The notes under the pieces were generated by a model. It searched no databases. It was not told where the DNA came from and worked only from the letters and a program-made list of their open reading frames with translations. A DNA stretch of 64,000 bases, from positions 1-64,000 of the forward strand of contig QEOQ01000435.1 of NCBI GenBank assembly GCA_010279815.1. The letters are read 5' to 3'. How positions within the stretch are numbered: position 1 is the stretch's first letter; the number at the start of each line of letters is the position of its first letter. The position numbers and the translations under genes are program-made. Shown here in pieces: positions 28,298 through 38,366 of this stretch. This DNA is from Brachionus plicatilis (taxonomy: Eukaryota > Rotifera > Eurotatoria > Ploima > Brachionidae).

Positions 28298-29749
28298 ATG
28301 AACAAACATATACGTCTTGATTCTATTGTTATTAATAAAATTATAGAGTGTGCCAATAATAACAATAATATTTATTTATTACAAAAATTATTAGAACAAA
28401 TTGACATTATTCAATTTCCACAAGATGTACTGGACAAAATCGCCGATACATTAATAGATTGTTTAAATGTTAAACTCGATATTATTCTAAACTATAAAAA
28501 ATTATATCAGCTATCACAAATTAAAAATTCAAAATTTATGTCATTGGTATTTAAATTTTATTATTTTAAAATTGAAGAAAAAAAAATCAATACAAAATAT
28601 TGGTTTTCTGCTCCAATTCATTATCTCAACGAGACCAAAAAGATACGAATAAGTTTTTGTAAAAATTTTAAAAAAAAACCTACCACATTTTCTATTTTTT
28701 TGATTGATTTATCAACTGAACAACAAAGACATTTAATAGACATAATTGGAAAAAGTACAATAATTATTGGAACAATACAATCAATAATACTACTTGTAAC
28801 TACCATGACAAAAAGAGATAATGGTGCATTAATTACATTGTTTGATATACAATCAAATAAATATATTCAATTTAAATTGATTAATTGTTTTTTTGATGAT
28901 TTAGCAACTGGAATTGCGTTTCAACAACCAATTTCAGATTGTAATCTCGTATGTTCATCAGAAACTAGTCATGTTCTTGTTGAATTGCCAAATTATAACG
29001 AATACAAAACTTATTATTGTGTAAGGTGGTTAAAAATTTCTATTGAATTTGATCACATGTTTGATTTATTAAGTATTTTTAAAGATACATTATACTCTTG
29101 TTATAAAATTGAATCTATATATGATTATCCAATAGACAATAATACTGATTTATATGTAATAAGTGAATTGATAAAATTAAAAAAAAATGCTGTACTAGTT
29201 GGAAATATAATGTTTAACAATCATACATCAATGGCTTGTTTTTTTCAAAATAATTCAACATTAAGTGAATTGCACATTTATGGATATTTACACATGCATA
29301 CTTGGGGACCAGATGTTATAGCTCAACAAGTAACATTTGACGCTCAAGAAAATTTATTCAACAGAAATTTTTTGAGATTTTATCTCACAAATGACATGTT
29401 TATATTTATATGGTGCCATAACAACATAAAACGAGATTTGTTAATTTACAAGTTTATGGAATCGAGCAAAAAATTTTTTTTAAATTATACATACGAAATG
29501 AATAATATAAATGTATTTTCACAATTTTTTCAACATATTGAAAATAATTTATATCGTGGTGTTTGTGTCGGGTTTGATTTGACACGTTATATTTGTTGGA
29601 TTGATTTAAGAAACGAAATGTGTAATGTTTACTTATTTCCAGCAATTGATAAATCATTTGACAATATATTACACAAATTACCACTTGAATCAAATATTTT
29701 TTTTGATAATAAAGGAAATAAATACAAAATTGGACATGAATTAAATTAG
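28298..29749 (+). CDS. Unknown protein, paralogue of the 25914 gene, 483 aa
   Basis: ATG follows a 15-base A run. It shares with its paralogue the ANNNNN N-terminal helical segment, SDCNLVCSSETSHVLVELP, VGNIMFNNHTSMACFFQ, HTWGPDVIAQQVTF, GVCVGFDLTRYICWIDL and HKLPLESNIFFDNKG. Pairing around the ligase gene suggests an old tandem duplication. Function unknown; the C-terminal part may be a propeller. Confidence 0.7.
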   Translation: MNKHIRLDSIVINKIIECANNNNNIYLLQKLLEQIDIIQFPQDVLDKIADTLIDCLNVKLDIILNYKKLYQLSQIKNSKFMSLVFKFYYFKIEEKKINTKYWFSAPIHYLNETKKIRISFCKNFKKKPTTFSIFLIDLSTEQQRHLIDIIGKSTIIIGTIQSIILLVTTMTKRDNGALITLFDIQSNKYIQFKLINCFFDDLATGIAFQQPISDCNLVCSSETSHVLVELPNYNEYKTYYCVRWLKISIEFDHMFDLLSIFKDTLYSCYKIESIYDYPIDNNTDLYVISELIKLKKNAVLVGNIMFNNHTSMACFFQNNSTLSELHIYGYLHMHTWGPDVIAQQVTFDAQENLFNRNFLRFYLTNDMFIFIWCHNNIKRDLLIYKFMESSKKFFLNYTYEMNNINVFSQFFQHIENNLYRGVCVGFDLTRYICWIDLRNEMCNVYLFPAIDKSFDNILHKLPLESNIFFDNKGNKYKIGHELN

Positions 29750-29851
29750 AAAAAAAAAAGTATCACTTTTATTCGTATTCAATTGTATATGTAAAAAATC
29801 TGGTCTAATTTTTTTTTTTTTTTCAATTCTAAGAATACATAAAAATTTTTT

Positions 29852-30709
29852 TTATTTTGCTCTAATTAAAAACACTACAGCCACATTTATTGGTCTTGTT
29901 TCTTCATCTCCACCTCCTGTAATTGTATGTGAATGATTTCCTGCAACACTTGTATTAAATCCTTCTTTAATCTCCACTCTATAATTCCACAAAGGTGCCG
30001 ATGGTCCAGTCTGTTGATTTACAGTAGAGTAAGTATCTAATTTGTGACTATGGTTACCAGTAGTATTAGTTGTAAAATCTGATGTCTTAGGACGAGCAGT
30101 AGCATAGTCTTGTAATTGTAATAAATCTGATGATAGATTACCAACCCCACGTAAAAATCTATTTCTAAGATCTGGTGTCGTATTTTTTTTTAGTATTTCA
30201 AAAAGATCAGAATATAATTCAACGTCAAACTCTTTACCATCACAAAGTAAATAATTTTCTGGAATAATCTCAGCTGATGTGTATGATATGATACATCCAA
30301 TTGGAACTCCATTTCCGACTACAGATAATTGTTCAATTAATGAATCTAATTTTTGTTGTAAATCAGTTATTGATTCTATTGGTTGCATTCCTGTGTGATT
30401 AGAACGTTCAAGTAAAAATTCATCAGGTTGATTTTTTGTCGCTTTTTCTTGTACATGTTCTAGTTTTTGTTTTTTTGTTTTTGTAAAATTTTCATCTGAC
30501 AAATCACGACCAGGCATCTTGTCAACTTTTGAATCTAATTTTGATTGTAAATTTGTTATAGAAGAAATAGGTTGTTCACCTTCATGATTACTACGTTTAA
30601 CTAAAAATGAATCTCCCTTTGTCAAACCACCTACATCTTCAAATAAAATGTTGTTAATTTCATCTTTGTTGGATGAAATGTAATGTCCAAAATCATCAAA
30701 GAAAACCAT
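29852..30709 (-). CDS. Phage tail-collar/tail-fibre-like protein, 285 aa
   Basis: Two copies of a tail-fibre repeat occupy the first half: RSNHEGEQPISSITNLQSKLD near residue 40 and RSNHTGMQPIESITDLQQKLD near residue 105. The C-terminal half is a tail-collar domain: GVPIGCIISY, PENYLLCDGKEFDVELYSDLF, TPDLRNRFLRGVGNL, then paired GNHSHxLD / GNHSHTITGGG metal-binding stretches and the terminal ETRPINVAVVFLIRAK. In phages this domain trimerises and binds receptors. In a eukaryotic virus it is probably a horizontally acquired fibre or surface protein (inference). Confidence 0.85.
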   Translation of the reverse strand: MVFFDDFGHYISSNKDEINNILFEDVGGLTKGDSFLVKRSNHEGEQPISSITNLQSKLDSKVDKMPGRDLSDENFTKTKKQKLEHVQEKATKNQPDEFLLERSNHTGMQPIESITDLQQKLDSLIEQLSVVGNGVPIGCIISYTSAEIIPENYLLCDGKEFDVELYSDLFEILKKNTTPDLRNRFLRGVGNLSSDLLQLQDYATARPKTSDFTTNTTGNHSHKLDTYSTVNQQTGPSAPLWNYRVEIKEGFNTSVAGNHSHTITGGGDEETRPINVAVVFLIRAK

Positions 30710-30835
30710 TGTTAGTTAAACATTATATAATAAATTAGTAATAAATTATATTTTTTTTTGTTAAATTTTTAAAAAATATTTTCATATAAAATTTTAATAA
30801 ATTGTAAAAAATCAAATTTTTAATAATATAAAAAA

Positions 30836-31066
30836 ATGACTGATAGATATTATGATATTGAAAGATATATTAAAAATCGTACTCCAATATGGAATAAGTA
30901 TGGATGGTCAAATGAAAAACGGGAAAAAATTATCGAATTATTAAAAAAAAAAAAAAATATTAGATCAAATGATGAAAGTGTTCAACTAGTAAAAAGAAAA
31001 AATAAAAATGTTTATGTTAACGCAGAAAAATTTAAATCTTATTTAGATAAAAATAATCTAGTCTAA
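30836..31066 (+). CDS. Small basic protein, 76 aa
   Basis: Short, strongly charged and helical (RYIKNRTPIWNKYGWSNEKREKIIELLKK, shortened in my reading to residues 8-37), with no recognised family. ATG is at 30836 after an AT-rich stretch. Standing alone and small, it may be a real nucleic-acid-binding protein or a spurious frame; codon content resembles neighbouring genes. Confidence 0.45.
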   Translation: MTDRYYDIERYIKNRTPIWNKYGWSNEKREKIIELLKKKKNIRSNDESVQLVKRKNKNVYVNAEKFKSYLDKNNLV

Positions 31067-31385
31067 TTTTTCTAAATATGTTTTTTATTATTCATTATTA
31101 AATTAATATTGATTAAATAAATAATTTTAAAATAAATATACCAATTCAAACATTAAAAATATTAAATCTACACATTTATTAAACAAATATACCATTTTAA
31201 GTTAAAATTAGATTCACTATACTTGATATATTAATAATAATAATAGTTTAGTAATAATAAGATTTGGGATTTTTACAAAAACGTTAAGACCACATAGGTA
31301 GATTAAATGTCATGAACAAAAATTTTTCTAAAAACTGTGTAAAAAGCGTTACAAACTGGTGTTTGTAAAAATTTCAATTTTGGTT

Positions 31386-31431
<46 letters not shown>

Positions 31432-31780
31432 TAATTTGTTTAATGTCAATAGATTAATCAAACAAGAAATTAAGTATTGCTCGTTAAAGTTCATTTGTGT
31501 TTTTATATTTTAAATAGGTAAATCATGGTCTTCAAAACTGCATTCTTCAACATGACTAATTATAAGAGACATTTTAAAACAACGAAACATCGTATTAAAT
31601 GATTTGGTTTCTTTAAATAAATTTTTTAGGTTTAAGTAACAGACATATAACAAATCAACAAATTTAGTTTCTTTGAACGAAGTTGGACATGTATTTAAAT
31701 TTGTCAATTATTATACCATTAATAGTTTTTGCATTAAATTTTGTTGTCAACAAAATAATTTGTAAATCTAACAAAAAAAA
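31067..31780. other. Intergenic, 714 bases, with AC microsatellite
   Basis: AT-rich with a dinucleotide array at 31389-31425. A 65-codon minus-strand frame (31510-31707, ending EECSFEDHDLPI) has somewhat protein-like composition but no family match, no clear promoter and no conserved partner; I do not call it. Confidence 0.5.
31389..31425. repeat. (AC)n microsatellite
   Basis: About 18 AC dinucleotides in a row in an intergenic region. A shorter array is at 44814-44835. Such arrays are likely length-variable between isolates. Confidence 0.95.
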
Positions 31781-32836
31781 ATGAAAAGAAATATATTAAT
31801 TGTTAGTAATGATGATAATGATACTAATTGTTACAGTGTTGACCTAACAAAAATAACAAGGTTAATATTGGGTAAATCAAAGAAATTTTGCAATTATTCA
31901 ATAGTTGATCTACCAAATGGAACTGAATCGATTATAAATAAATTTGATGATATCACTGATTCGATATTAGAGGAAAAATTAGAATTTAATCTATTATCTA
32001 CTATTCAACATCAAGATTTTGTTCATCGTATTGAAACCATCGATCCAAATACATTGGCAAGTTGTAGTTTTGATAGTATTAGAATTTGGGATTTAAAAAC
32101 CAACAAGTGTACAAGAACTTTAAGAGGTCATACTGATCAGATAGTTGATCTTAAATTGATTGATCAAAATATATTGGCAAGTTGTGCACAGGATAGAACA
32201 ATCAAAATTTGGGATTTAGACACTAACAAGTGTATTAATACATTAACCGTACATAAAGACAATATTAGATGTTTTACGTTTCTTGATAAAAATACCGTAA
32301 TAAGTGGCAGTACTAATTATAAAAATATTAGAATTTGGAATTTGAATACAAGTGCTTGTACTAATGTATTTATTGAAGGAACTTGTGTTCATTATCTTCA
32401 AGTAATTGATCAAAATACATTCGCAAGTTGCTGTCGTAGTAATATAATTAGAATTTGGGACTTGAAAACCAACAAGTGTACAAGTATATTAACAGGTCAT
32501 ACTGATTGGATTTTTTGTCTTCAATTAATTGATCAAAACACATTGGTAAGTGGTAGTTTTGATAAAACAATCAAAATTTGGGACTTGAAAACTAACACTT
32601 GTACTAGTACATTAACAGGTCATACTAATTGGATTTTTTGTCTTCTATTAATTAATCAAACTACATTGGCAAGTGGTAGTTTTGATAAAACAATCAAGAT
32701 TTGGGATTTGGATACAAATGATTGTATTCAAACATTGGAAGGACATGGTCTTCAGATTAATGATCTTAAATTAATTGATCAAAATACATTAGCAAGTTGT
32801 AGTCTTGATAAAACAATAAAAATTTGGAAATTCTAG
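31781..32836 (+). CDS. WD40 protein with shared N-terminal domain, 351 aa
   Basis: An N-terminal domain of about 75 residues (ISVDLTKITR-like core: YSVDLTKITRLILGKSKKF, CNYSIVDLP, IINKFDDITDSIL) is followed by seven WD40 blades of the form GHTDxIxxLxLIDQNTLASGSxDxTIKIWDLxTNxC, ending KIWKF. A seven-blade propeller is a protein-binding platform. Three further members lie at 53509-56353 on the opposite strand. The blades are so alike that recent internal duplication or gene conversion is likely. Partner and location unknown. Confidence 0.9.
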   Translation: MKRNILIVSNDDNDTNCYSVDLTKITRLILGKSKKFCNYSIVDLPNGTESIINKFDDITDSILEEKLEFNLLSTIQHQDFVHRIETIDPNTLASCSFDSIRIWDLKTNKCTRTLRGHTDQIVDLKLIDQNILASCAQDRTIKIWDLDTNKCINTLTVHKDNIRCFTFLDKNTVISGSTNYKNIRIWNLNTSACTNVFIEGTCVHYLQVIDQNTFASCCRSNIIRIWDLKTNKCTSILTGHTDWIFCLQLIDQNTLVSGSFDKTIKIWDLKTNTCTSTLTGHTNWIFCLLLINQTTLASGSFDKTIKIWDLDTNDCIQTLEGHGLQINDLKLIDQNTLASCSLDKTIKIWKF

Positions 32837-32894
32837 TTTTTTTTAAAAATATTTTGAAAATTTTAAATAAATTTATTAAATAATCATTAAATTT

Positions 32895-33671
32895 TTAAAT
32901 AAGCCAATGAGAATTTAGGCTTCTTGCAAGTTTCAAGTCAATGATAATGTTGTCAAGTGTTAAAAAATAGTCAACATTACTATTGCGCCACGTTTCAAAA
33001 TACGTCTCCATATCTTTCACAATATCTGAGATGCTATTATAGTTTCTATTATTGTAGAGATTTTTCAGTTGGTCGATTGATAGTGCTTGTTTTGTTTCGC
33101 GAAAAATATATTTGTCAATTTTTATCTGTCTGCTTATATTACTAAAATGGAACATGTAAATAGGTATATGAGTTATTAGACAAGTCATTGTTATCGTCAT
33201 GTAACTTGAAATAGACGACAACTCGTTAAAAATTGATTGTAAACTTTGGCATTTGTAATAACTCTTATCACATTCTAGTCGTTGTGGACATACTTCTAGA
33301 ATTCCAAAATTACGGTGTCTACAAGGAATGTGTACTAATACTATGCCACTATAATAATCAACATAATATGGGGATTCAAGATCAACCAAATCTCCGAGAA
33401 ACGTCAAGTTTTCTTCATCCACAAAAAACACTGTTATACGGTCATCTTTGACCGATGGTGAAAATTTAAATGTTGTATAATAAGTTGGATGTCTACGAGT
33501 AAAACCATTCCAAAGTGGACGTGTCCAGACCTGCTCGTCGGTGTTTATCAACGTGTTAATAAATAATGTCTTACCGCTGTTATGGATGCCCAATAAACAA
33601 GTTGATTGGTTGTAAAAATTTGCAATTGACAACTTGGAAAATGCTATTGATTTTAGTGAACCCACTTTCAT
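32895..33671 (-). CDS. P-loop NTPase, 258 aa
   Basis: Walker A CLLGIHNSGKTLFINTLI near residues 25-42; a possible Walker B TVFFVDEENL near residue 97; a later stretch TCLITHIPIYMFHFSN. The GxxNSGKT form with following hydrophobic helix resembles TRAFAC-type GTPases, but no DxxG or NKxD is obvious. The length, Walker B acidic pair and lack of other domains also leave room for a divergent A32/FtsK-type packaging ATPase, which is otherwise missing from the window. Base composition is a little less AT-rich than neighbours. A TATA-like element lies 37 bases upstream. Confidence 0.6.
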   Translation of the reverse strand: MKVGSLKSIAFSKLSIANFYNQSTCLLGIHNSGKTLFINTLINTDEQVWTRPLWNGFTRRHPTYYTTFKFSPSVKDDRITVFFVDEENLTFLGDLVDLESPYYVDYYSGIVLVHIPCRHRNFGILEVCPQRLECDKSYYKCQSLQSIFNELSSISSYMTITMTCLITHIPIYMFHFSNISRQIKIDKYIFRETKQALSIDQLKNLYNNRNYNSISDIVKDMETYFETWRNSNVDYFLTLDNIIIDLKLARSLNSHWLI

Positions 33672-34012
33672 TTTGAATATGTTGAAACAGACAGGTAGGT
33701 AGACAGGATTTTTATAGTAACCAATTTCGAGAGTAGAATGTAAGGATCATCGACATGACTTAAAAAATTTTACCATTATAAAACACCATCTTATTTGAGT
33801 CAAATGTGTTGTTTTGAAGGATGAAAAATGTCAACAGATATGGAATATATTGAGTATTATGGTTTAAAAATACAATAAATTTTTTCATTTATTTACAGAT
33901 TCATTTTAATCAAAATTTATAAACTATGTTTAATAATTATGTAATTTTTTTTTGTATTAAAAAAATCAATTCTTTGAATATATTTTATTTGAATAAATAA
34001 TATCATTTATAA
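33672..34012. other. Intergenic, 341 bases
   Basis: The left part holds TATAAAAA (minus strand, 33709-33716), a plausible promoter of the P-loop gene. The rest is AT-rich with no supported frame. Confidence 0.5.
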
Positions 34013-35209
34013 TTAATCAAAAAATGGATTTTTTTCCAACACTTCAACAACAATTGGAGTTGACTGTTGGGTACGACACATTGGACATGTATAACGTTGT
34101 CGATCAAAAAAATGTTCAACTTCTTCAATTTTTTTAAAAAACAACCATTGATCTAGACAAAATTTACAAAAGATGTGTTTACATTCAAGTAATTTTGTTG
34201 GACACTCAACGTGGTCTGAATAACATATTGAACAATTTTCTGTCACATTTTCAATCCAATAACATTTTGCATTTAAAAAAATTTTGCACAACTGATAAGC
34301 TATTAAATCTGGATGTTTAAATATTATAATTAAATCACGACAAGTATTTATTGACAAAAGCCATTGAATAATTGTAAAAATTCTCTTTTCGTCTATTGCA
34401 TAATCTTTAAACTCTTGAATATTTGTAATAACATGTTTTTGATTACTAATAAAACTTTGTTTATTGCTACATTGTCCATCAAATACAAATGTTAAATTTG
34501 AAATTTTTTTTTTTGCTATTATTGTTCGTTCAATAAAATCAAATGGTGCCATTGTATTTTGAATTTTTCCCATTATCAAAACAAATAATGAAGGTAGATT
34601 ATTCAAAAATTTACATCTTGCTATGTGATTTGAATAAAAATTGTTAATTTTCATTTCGTCACAAACAATTTCAACAAATGCTTCTGTTTTCCTAAATAAT
34701 TGACTCAATTCACTTGTCAATGTAAATTCACTACCTGTACAATTACATTCAAAATGTTCATTTAACAAATTGCACAACTTGGAACATTTACATGCTTCAA
34801 CAATTATTGGTAACATTTGAATAGAAAAACATTTATTTCTACACAAATGTACTCTTGCTATTAAACAGTCAATGTCAATTAAATGATTTATTAGTAATTT
34901 ACACAACGTTTCACATGAAATCAAATCATATAAATAACCATCATATTGAACACCCTTTCCTCTAAATTGTAAATTATATGTTGACACATTGTAATTGTAA
35001 AAATCACCATTTTCATATTTGTAATAATTAAATTTTAAAATTGTATTAATCATATTGTATTCAACATGTTTAAAATTGAATGACGAATCTGTTCTACTAT
35101 TAATCATACTATCTAACCTGTCAAAACCACAATATAACGGCTCATAACTGGTCGAATTGCAAATTTCGGCCAAAAATTCAATAATTAAATTTTGTTTGCT
35201 TGTTTCCAT
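34013..35209 (-). CDS. RING-finger protein (putative E3 ubiquitin ligase), 398 aa
   Basis: The last 65 residues form a C3HC4 RING: CSICYSDHVECP, LLECKHIFCKFCLDQW and YTCPMCRTQ, with a longer than usual loop before the last Cys pair. The first 330 residues are unrecognised and contain Cys-rich segments (CKCSKLCNLL, EHFECNCTG). RING proteins of large DNA viruses commonly redirect ubiquitination of host defence factors; that role is inference. It diverges from the capsid-like gene at 35340. Confidence 0.85.
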   Translation of the reverse strand: METSKQNLIIEFLAEICNSTSYEPLYCGFDRLDSMINSRTDSSFNFKHVEYNMINTILKFNYYKYENGDFYNYNVSTYNLQFRGKGVQYDGYLYDLISCETLCKLLINHLIDIDCLIARVHLCRNKCFSIQMLPIIVEACKCSKLCNLLNEHFECNCTGSEFTLTSELSQLFRKTEAFVEIVCDEMKINNFYSNHIARCKFLNNLPSLFVLIMGKIQNTMAPFDFIERTIIAKKKISNLTFVFDGQCSNKQSFISNQKHVITNIQEFKDYAIDEKRIFTIIQWLLSINTCRDLIIIFKHPDLIAYQLCKIFLNAKCYWIENVTENCSICYSDHVECPTKLLECKHIFCKFCLDQWLFFKKIEEVEHFFDRQRYTCPMCRTQQSTPIVVEVLEKNPFFD

Positions 35210-35339
35210 AGTTTTTTTTTTGATGATTCAAATACATTGTGGGTGTTTCATTTTTATACATGTTGAGTGTGGGTGTGTTTTTTTAGATAATTTAAAAACT
35301 GTCTTGTTAACGCAATTATTTTCTAAAAAAACGTAAACA

Positions 35340-37232
35340 ATGATTTCGAACTTGGTACAATATTTTAATAGAAATTCAACTATTAACGATAGTACAGCAG
35401 TATTGGACAAATTTTCTGACACTACCCGCTTTGCATCAACAATTACAAAATCAAGATTATATGAACCTGTATTGTTAAAATTAGTTGGTTCATCTTTAGA
35501 ACAATTGTCTTTTAACATTAATGTTGAAGAATTGCCAGGAAATTTTTTGTCGGGTATTATTCTAGAGTGCTATATACCCAGACAAGACGATGTAAATCAT
35601 TACATAACATTTCAATCAAATTGGCATCTTAAATTGTTTGACAATATTAAATTAATTTTAAAATCATTCAATTCAACACAAGTTTTGGTTGAACAATTAA
35701 ATTTTCATTCAATGTTGTTCAATATTCGTCAACATACATTATCAAATTATAAAAAATTAGTTGGTTCAAAAGATGACAAGGTTCCTTCACTTGAATATGA
35801 TTCAATAGACAAACAAGTAATGATCTTTATTCCATTTTCATGTTTATTATCAAAAGAAAAATTAAAATTGGATCTATTACAAAATTCACAACTTATAATT
35901 GATTTTACATTATTTACAAATCCTACACATATTTTTGTACACAACAAACAAAAATTGGAACCATTTTCATTTAAAAAAATTAGACTTCACTTTACTACTG
36001 AGGAAATGATTGATAAAATAAATATTCCAAAGGGATTTGAATATTTGGCCGTTGATGCTTCAAATGAAGAATACATGTTTTATAACAAATTCAATGATGT
36101 AAAAAAAACAACTGTACAACCACTTCCTCATTTGGAGTTTGAAACACCAAGTCACATTTTACTTCATCGTATGGATTTGTTTTTAGTTCCGACAATATTT
36201 GATAGAGAAAATGTTTTATTTTATGGTGACAATTTGGAAAGTGCCCAACGAACATTTGGAACATGCTTTTTGGATTTTAAAAAACAAAATGAGGGCTCTG
36301 TTGATCTTCGAAATTTTACACCAGAATCAAAATCAGATTATGAACGTGTTTATAAATTGAGTACTGGAAGACCACCATTATACATTTATTTAAATAATCC
36401 GTGGAGTAATTTGACAATTCCTTATTATTTTGATTTGACAAACGCAAGACTTCATTTACAAAATGTTGAAAAAATGCACATTGTCATGTATACAAAAGAT
36501 TCAGAGATTGTTCGTCTAGAACAATTTGACAAAAACAACAAAATATTCAATGAACAATCAAAAAATAAACTTGTAAAAGTTTATGGAGGACATTTTTTCA
36601 ATGAGACTTCTAAAGAATTGGTAATAGGATGTGTAAAATTGGAACCATTAAAAGGAAAAACATTTGATTTGGACGTTCAGCTTTCACAACCAGTTCAAAT
36701 ACGACATCAAGATATTGAATATTTACAAGATGAATATGTTTATCAATGTAGAATAGATAATAATTACTTTGATTTGAATAAAAAACACAAAATAATAGTA
36801 AACAAAATTGTAAATTCGAGTACAAAAGAAATATTTTCCGACACTGAATTAATTATTAATCAATTGACAGAATTTTTTGTTAAATACAATACTTTTACTA
36901 TTAACAATGATATAAATTGGGAACCATCATTTACTTTAAACTATGATCAATTTGATACTCGTGGTAATGCACGTTTTGTTAATCCACAAAAATTTGAAAT
37001 TAATATAAATTCTAATCTAATTAAAGATAATCAATATTTTAACATTTATTTAATGATGCACACAGGTCAATATTTATCGTATTTAAATGGAGAGTTAAAC
37101 TATACAAAAGTTGAAACTATGCGTGAATTAATTGAAAGTATTGAACAAAATGAAAGGTCACCATTATTTAGTATAAAAAGAAGAAAAAATGAAGAAAATG
37201 AATTAAGAAAAAAAAAACCAAAACAATATTAA
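35340..37232 (+). CDS. Second double-jelly-roll capsid-like protein, 630 aa
   Basis: Pattern resembles the NCLDV capsid fold: HLKLFDNIKLILKS followed by VEQLNFHSMLFNI near residues 100-125, then QVMIFIPFSCLLSKEKLKL and LLQNSQLIIDFTLF near residues 160-190, matching the first-barrel core of the capsid protein at 7315. A second beta-rich domain follows, with LPHLEFETPSHILLHRMDLFLVP-type strands, and a very basic C-terminal tail (KRRKNEENELRKKKPK). It could be a minor capsid, penton or ancestral capsid paralogue. The TK-RNR2 gene starts 3 bases downstream. Similarity is by pattern, not alignment. Confidence 0.55.
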   Translation: MISNLVQYFNRNSTINDSTAVLDKFSDTTRFASTITKSRLYEPVLLKLVGSSLEQLSFNINVEELPGNFLSGIILECYIPRQDDVNHYITFQSNWHLKLFDNIKLILKSFNSTQVLVEQLNFHSMLFNIRQHTLSNYKKLVGSKDDKVPSLEYDSIDKQVMIFIPFSCLLSKEKLKLDLLQNSQLIIDFTLFTNPTHIFVHNKQKLEPFSFKKIRLHFTTEEMIDKINIPKGFEYLAVDASNEEYMFYNKFNDVKKTTVQPLPHLEFETPSHILLHRMDLFLVPTIFDRENVLFYGDNLESAQRTFGTCFLDFKKQNEGSVDLRNFTPESKSDYERVYKLSTGRPPLYIYLNNPWSNLTIPYYFDLTNARLHLQNVEKMHIVMYTKDSEIVRLEQFDKNNKIFNEQSKNKLVKVYGGHFFNETSKELVIGCVKLEPLKGKTFDLDVQLSQPVQIRHQDIEYLQDEYVYQCRIDNNYFDLNKKHKIIVNKIVNSSTKEIFSDTELIINQLTEFFVKYNTFTINNDINWEPSFTLNYDQFDTRGNARFVNPQKFEININSNLIKDNQYFNIYLMMHTGQYLSYLNGELNYTKVETMRELIESIEQNERSPLFSIKRRKNEENELRKKKPKQY

Positions 37233-37235
37233 ACA

Positions 37236-38045
37236 ATGGTCAAAAAAATAATATTTGTATTTGGAAGTATGTTTAGTGGCAAGACTACATATTTACAATC
37301 ATTGGACAATTCTAGTCAATCACTTTATATTTTACCAAGTATTATTTGTAAACAAAATCTTAAAAAATATGAAAATAATAAATACAATATTGTTATATTG
37401 GATGAAGATGGTAATGAATTAAAAACCAAGTTGACAAATGAATCAATAAAATGTGTTTGTGTAGATGAAATACATTTATTTTCTATTGATCAAGCTAAAC
37501 AAATTTATAATACATGTGTGAAAACAAAAAATATTGAATTGATTTATTTTGTTGGATTAATGCATGATTATGAACAAAACAAATTTAAAACTACAACATA
37601 TTTGTTACAAAATTGTCCAACAAAACATAAAACCGTAAAATGGATGAATAAATCATTATGTTTTTCATGTCTAACAAATGAAAATGTTTACAATAATATA
37701 CAAATTTACAATACTAATGATGATTATATAAAAAGAGATTCTTATCAAGTTTGTTGTGACTTTTGTTTAAAGTATCCTGAACTTGTACAAATTTACAAAT
37801 ATTATGAATTGTTAAAAAAAACATTTTGGAACACAAGATCATTAAATATTCAACCTGAAGATAAGGATTTATTTTACAAATTACCTTTACAATTTATACA
37901 TTCCATAAAGTTGGTATTGGGTTTTTTTGCAGCTTCTGATACATTGGTTAACTTTAATTTGATCGGAAAATGGACACAAAGAACAGACCTACCACAAATT
38001 ATTCATGATTACTTGTATTTACAAATAGCTAATGAAAATGTTCAC
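37236..38045 (+). CDS. Thymidine kinase fused to N-terminal half of ribonucleotide reductase small subunit
   Basis: Residues 1-175 are a type II thymidine kinase: P-loop FGSMFSGKTTYL, CVDEIHLF, lasso GLMHDYEQNKF and zinc-site Cys pairs (LCFSCLTNE, YQVCCDFCLK). Without a stop or linker the frame continues into RNR small subunit: ELLKKTFWNTRSLNI, LGFFAASDTLVNFNL with the first Fe-ligand Asp, and ANENVH with ligand Glu and His. The frame runs into the assembly gap at 38046; the remainder is at 38674-39315. A natural TK-RNR2 fusion would join two dNTP-supply steps in one protein. It begins 3 bases after the capsid-like gene. Confidence 0.88.
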
Positions 38046-38366
38046 NNNNNNNNNNNNNNNNNNNNNNNNNNNNNNNNNNNNNNNNNNNNNNNNNNNNNNN
38101 NNNNNNNNNNNNNNNNNNNNNNNNNNNNNNNNNNNNNNNNNNNNNNNNNNNNNNNNNNNNNNNNNNNNNNNNNNNNNNNNNNNNNNNNNNNNNNNNNNNN
38201 NNNNNNNNNNNNNNNNNNNNNNNNNNNNNNNNNNNNNNNNNNNNNNNNNNNNNNNNNNNNNNNNNNNNNNNNNNNNNNNNNNNNNNNNNNNNNNNNNNNN
38301 NNNNNNNNNNNNNNNNNNNNNNNNNNNNNNNNNNNNNNNNNNNNNNNNNNNNNNNNNNNNNNNNNN
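38046..38366. other. Assembly gap (321 N)
   Basis: Run of N inside the TK-RNR2 gene. Sequence on the two sides overlaps by 304 bases (37742-38045 equals 38367-38670 apart from one base), so the gap is probably artificial: two overlapping contigs were scaffolded instead of merged. Confidence 0.97.

Noticed and set aside
31510..31707. Minus-strand frame of 65 codons
   Set aside because: No motif, promoter or paralogue supports it; cannot be separated from chance.
32895..33671. Firm assignment as A32 packaging ATPase
   Set aside because: The P-loop context and later motifs do not match clearly; left as P-loop NTPase.
35228..35518. Minus-strand frame of 96 codons
   Set aside because: It overlaps the 5' end of the well-supported capsid-like gene on the other strand and has no recognisable content.
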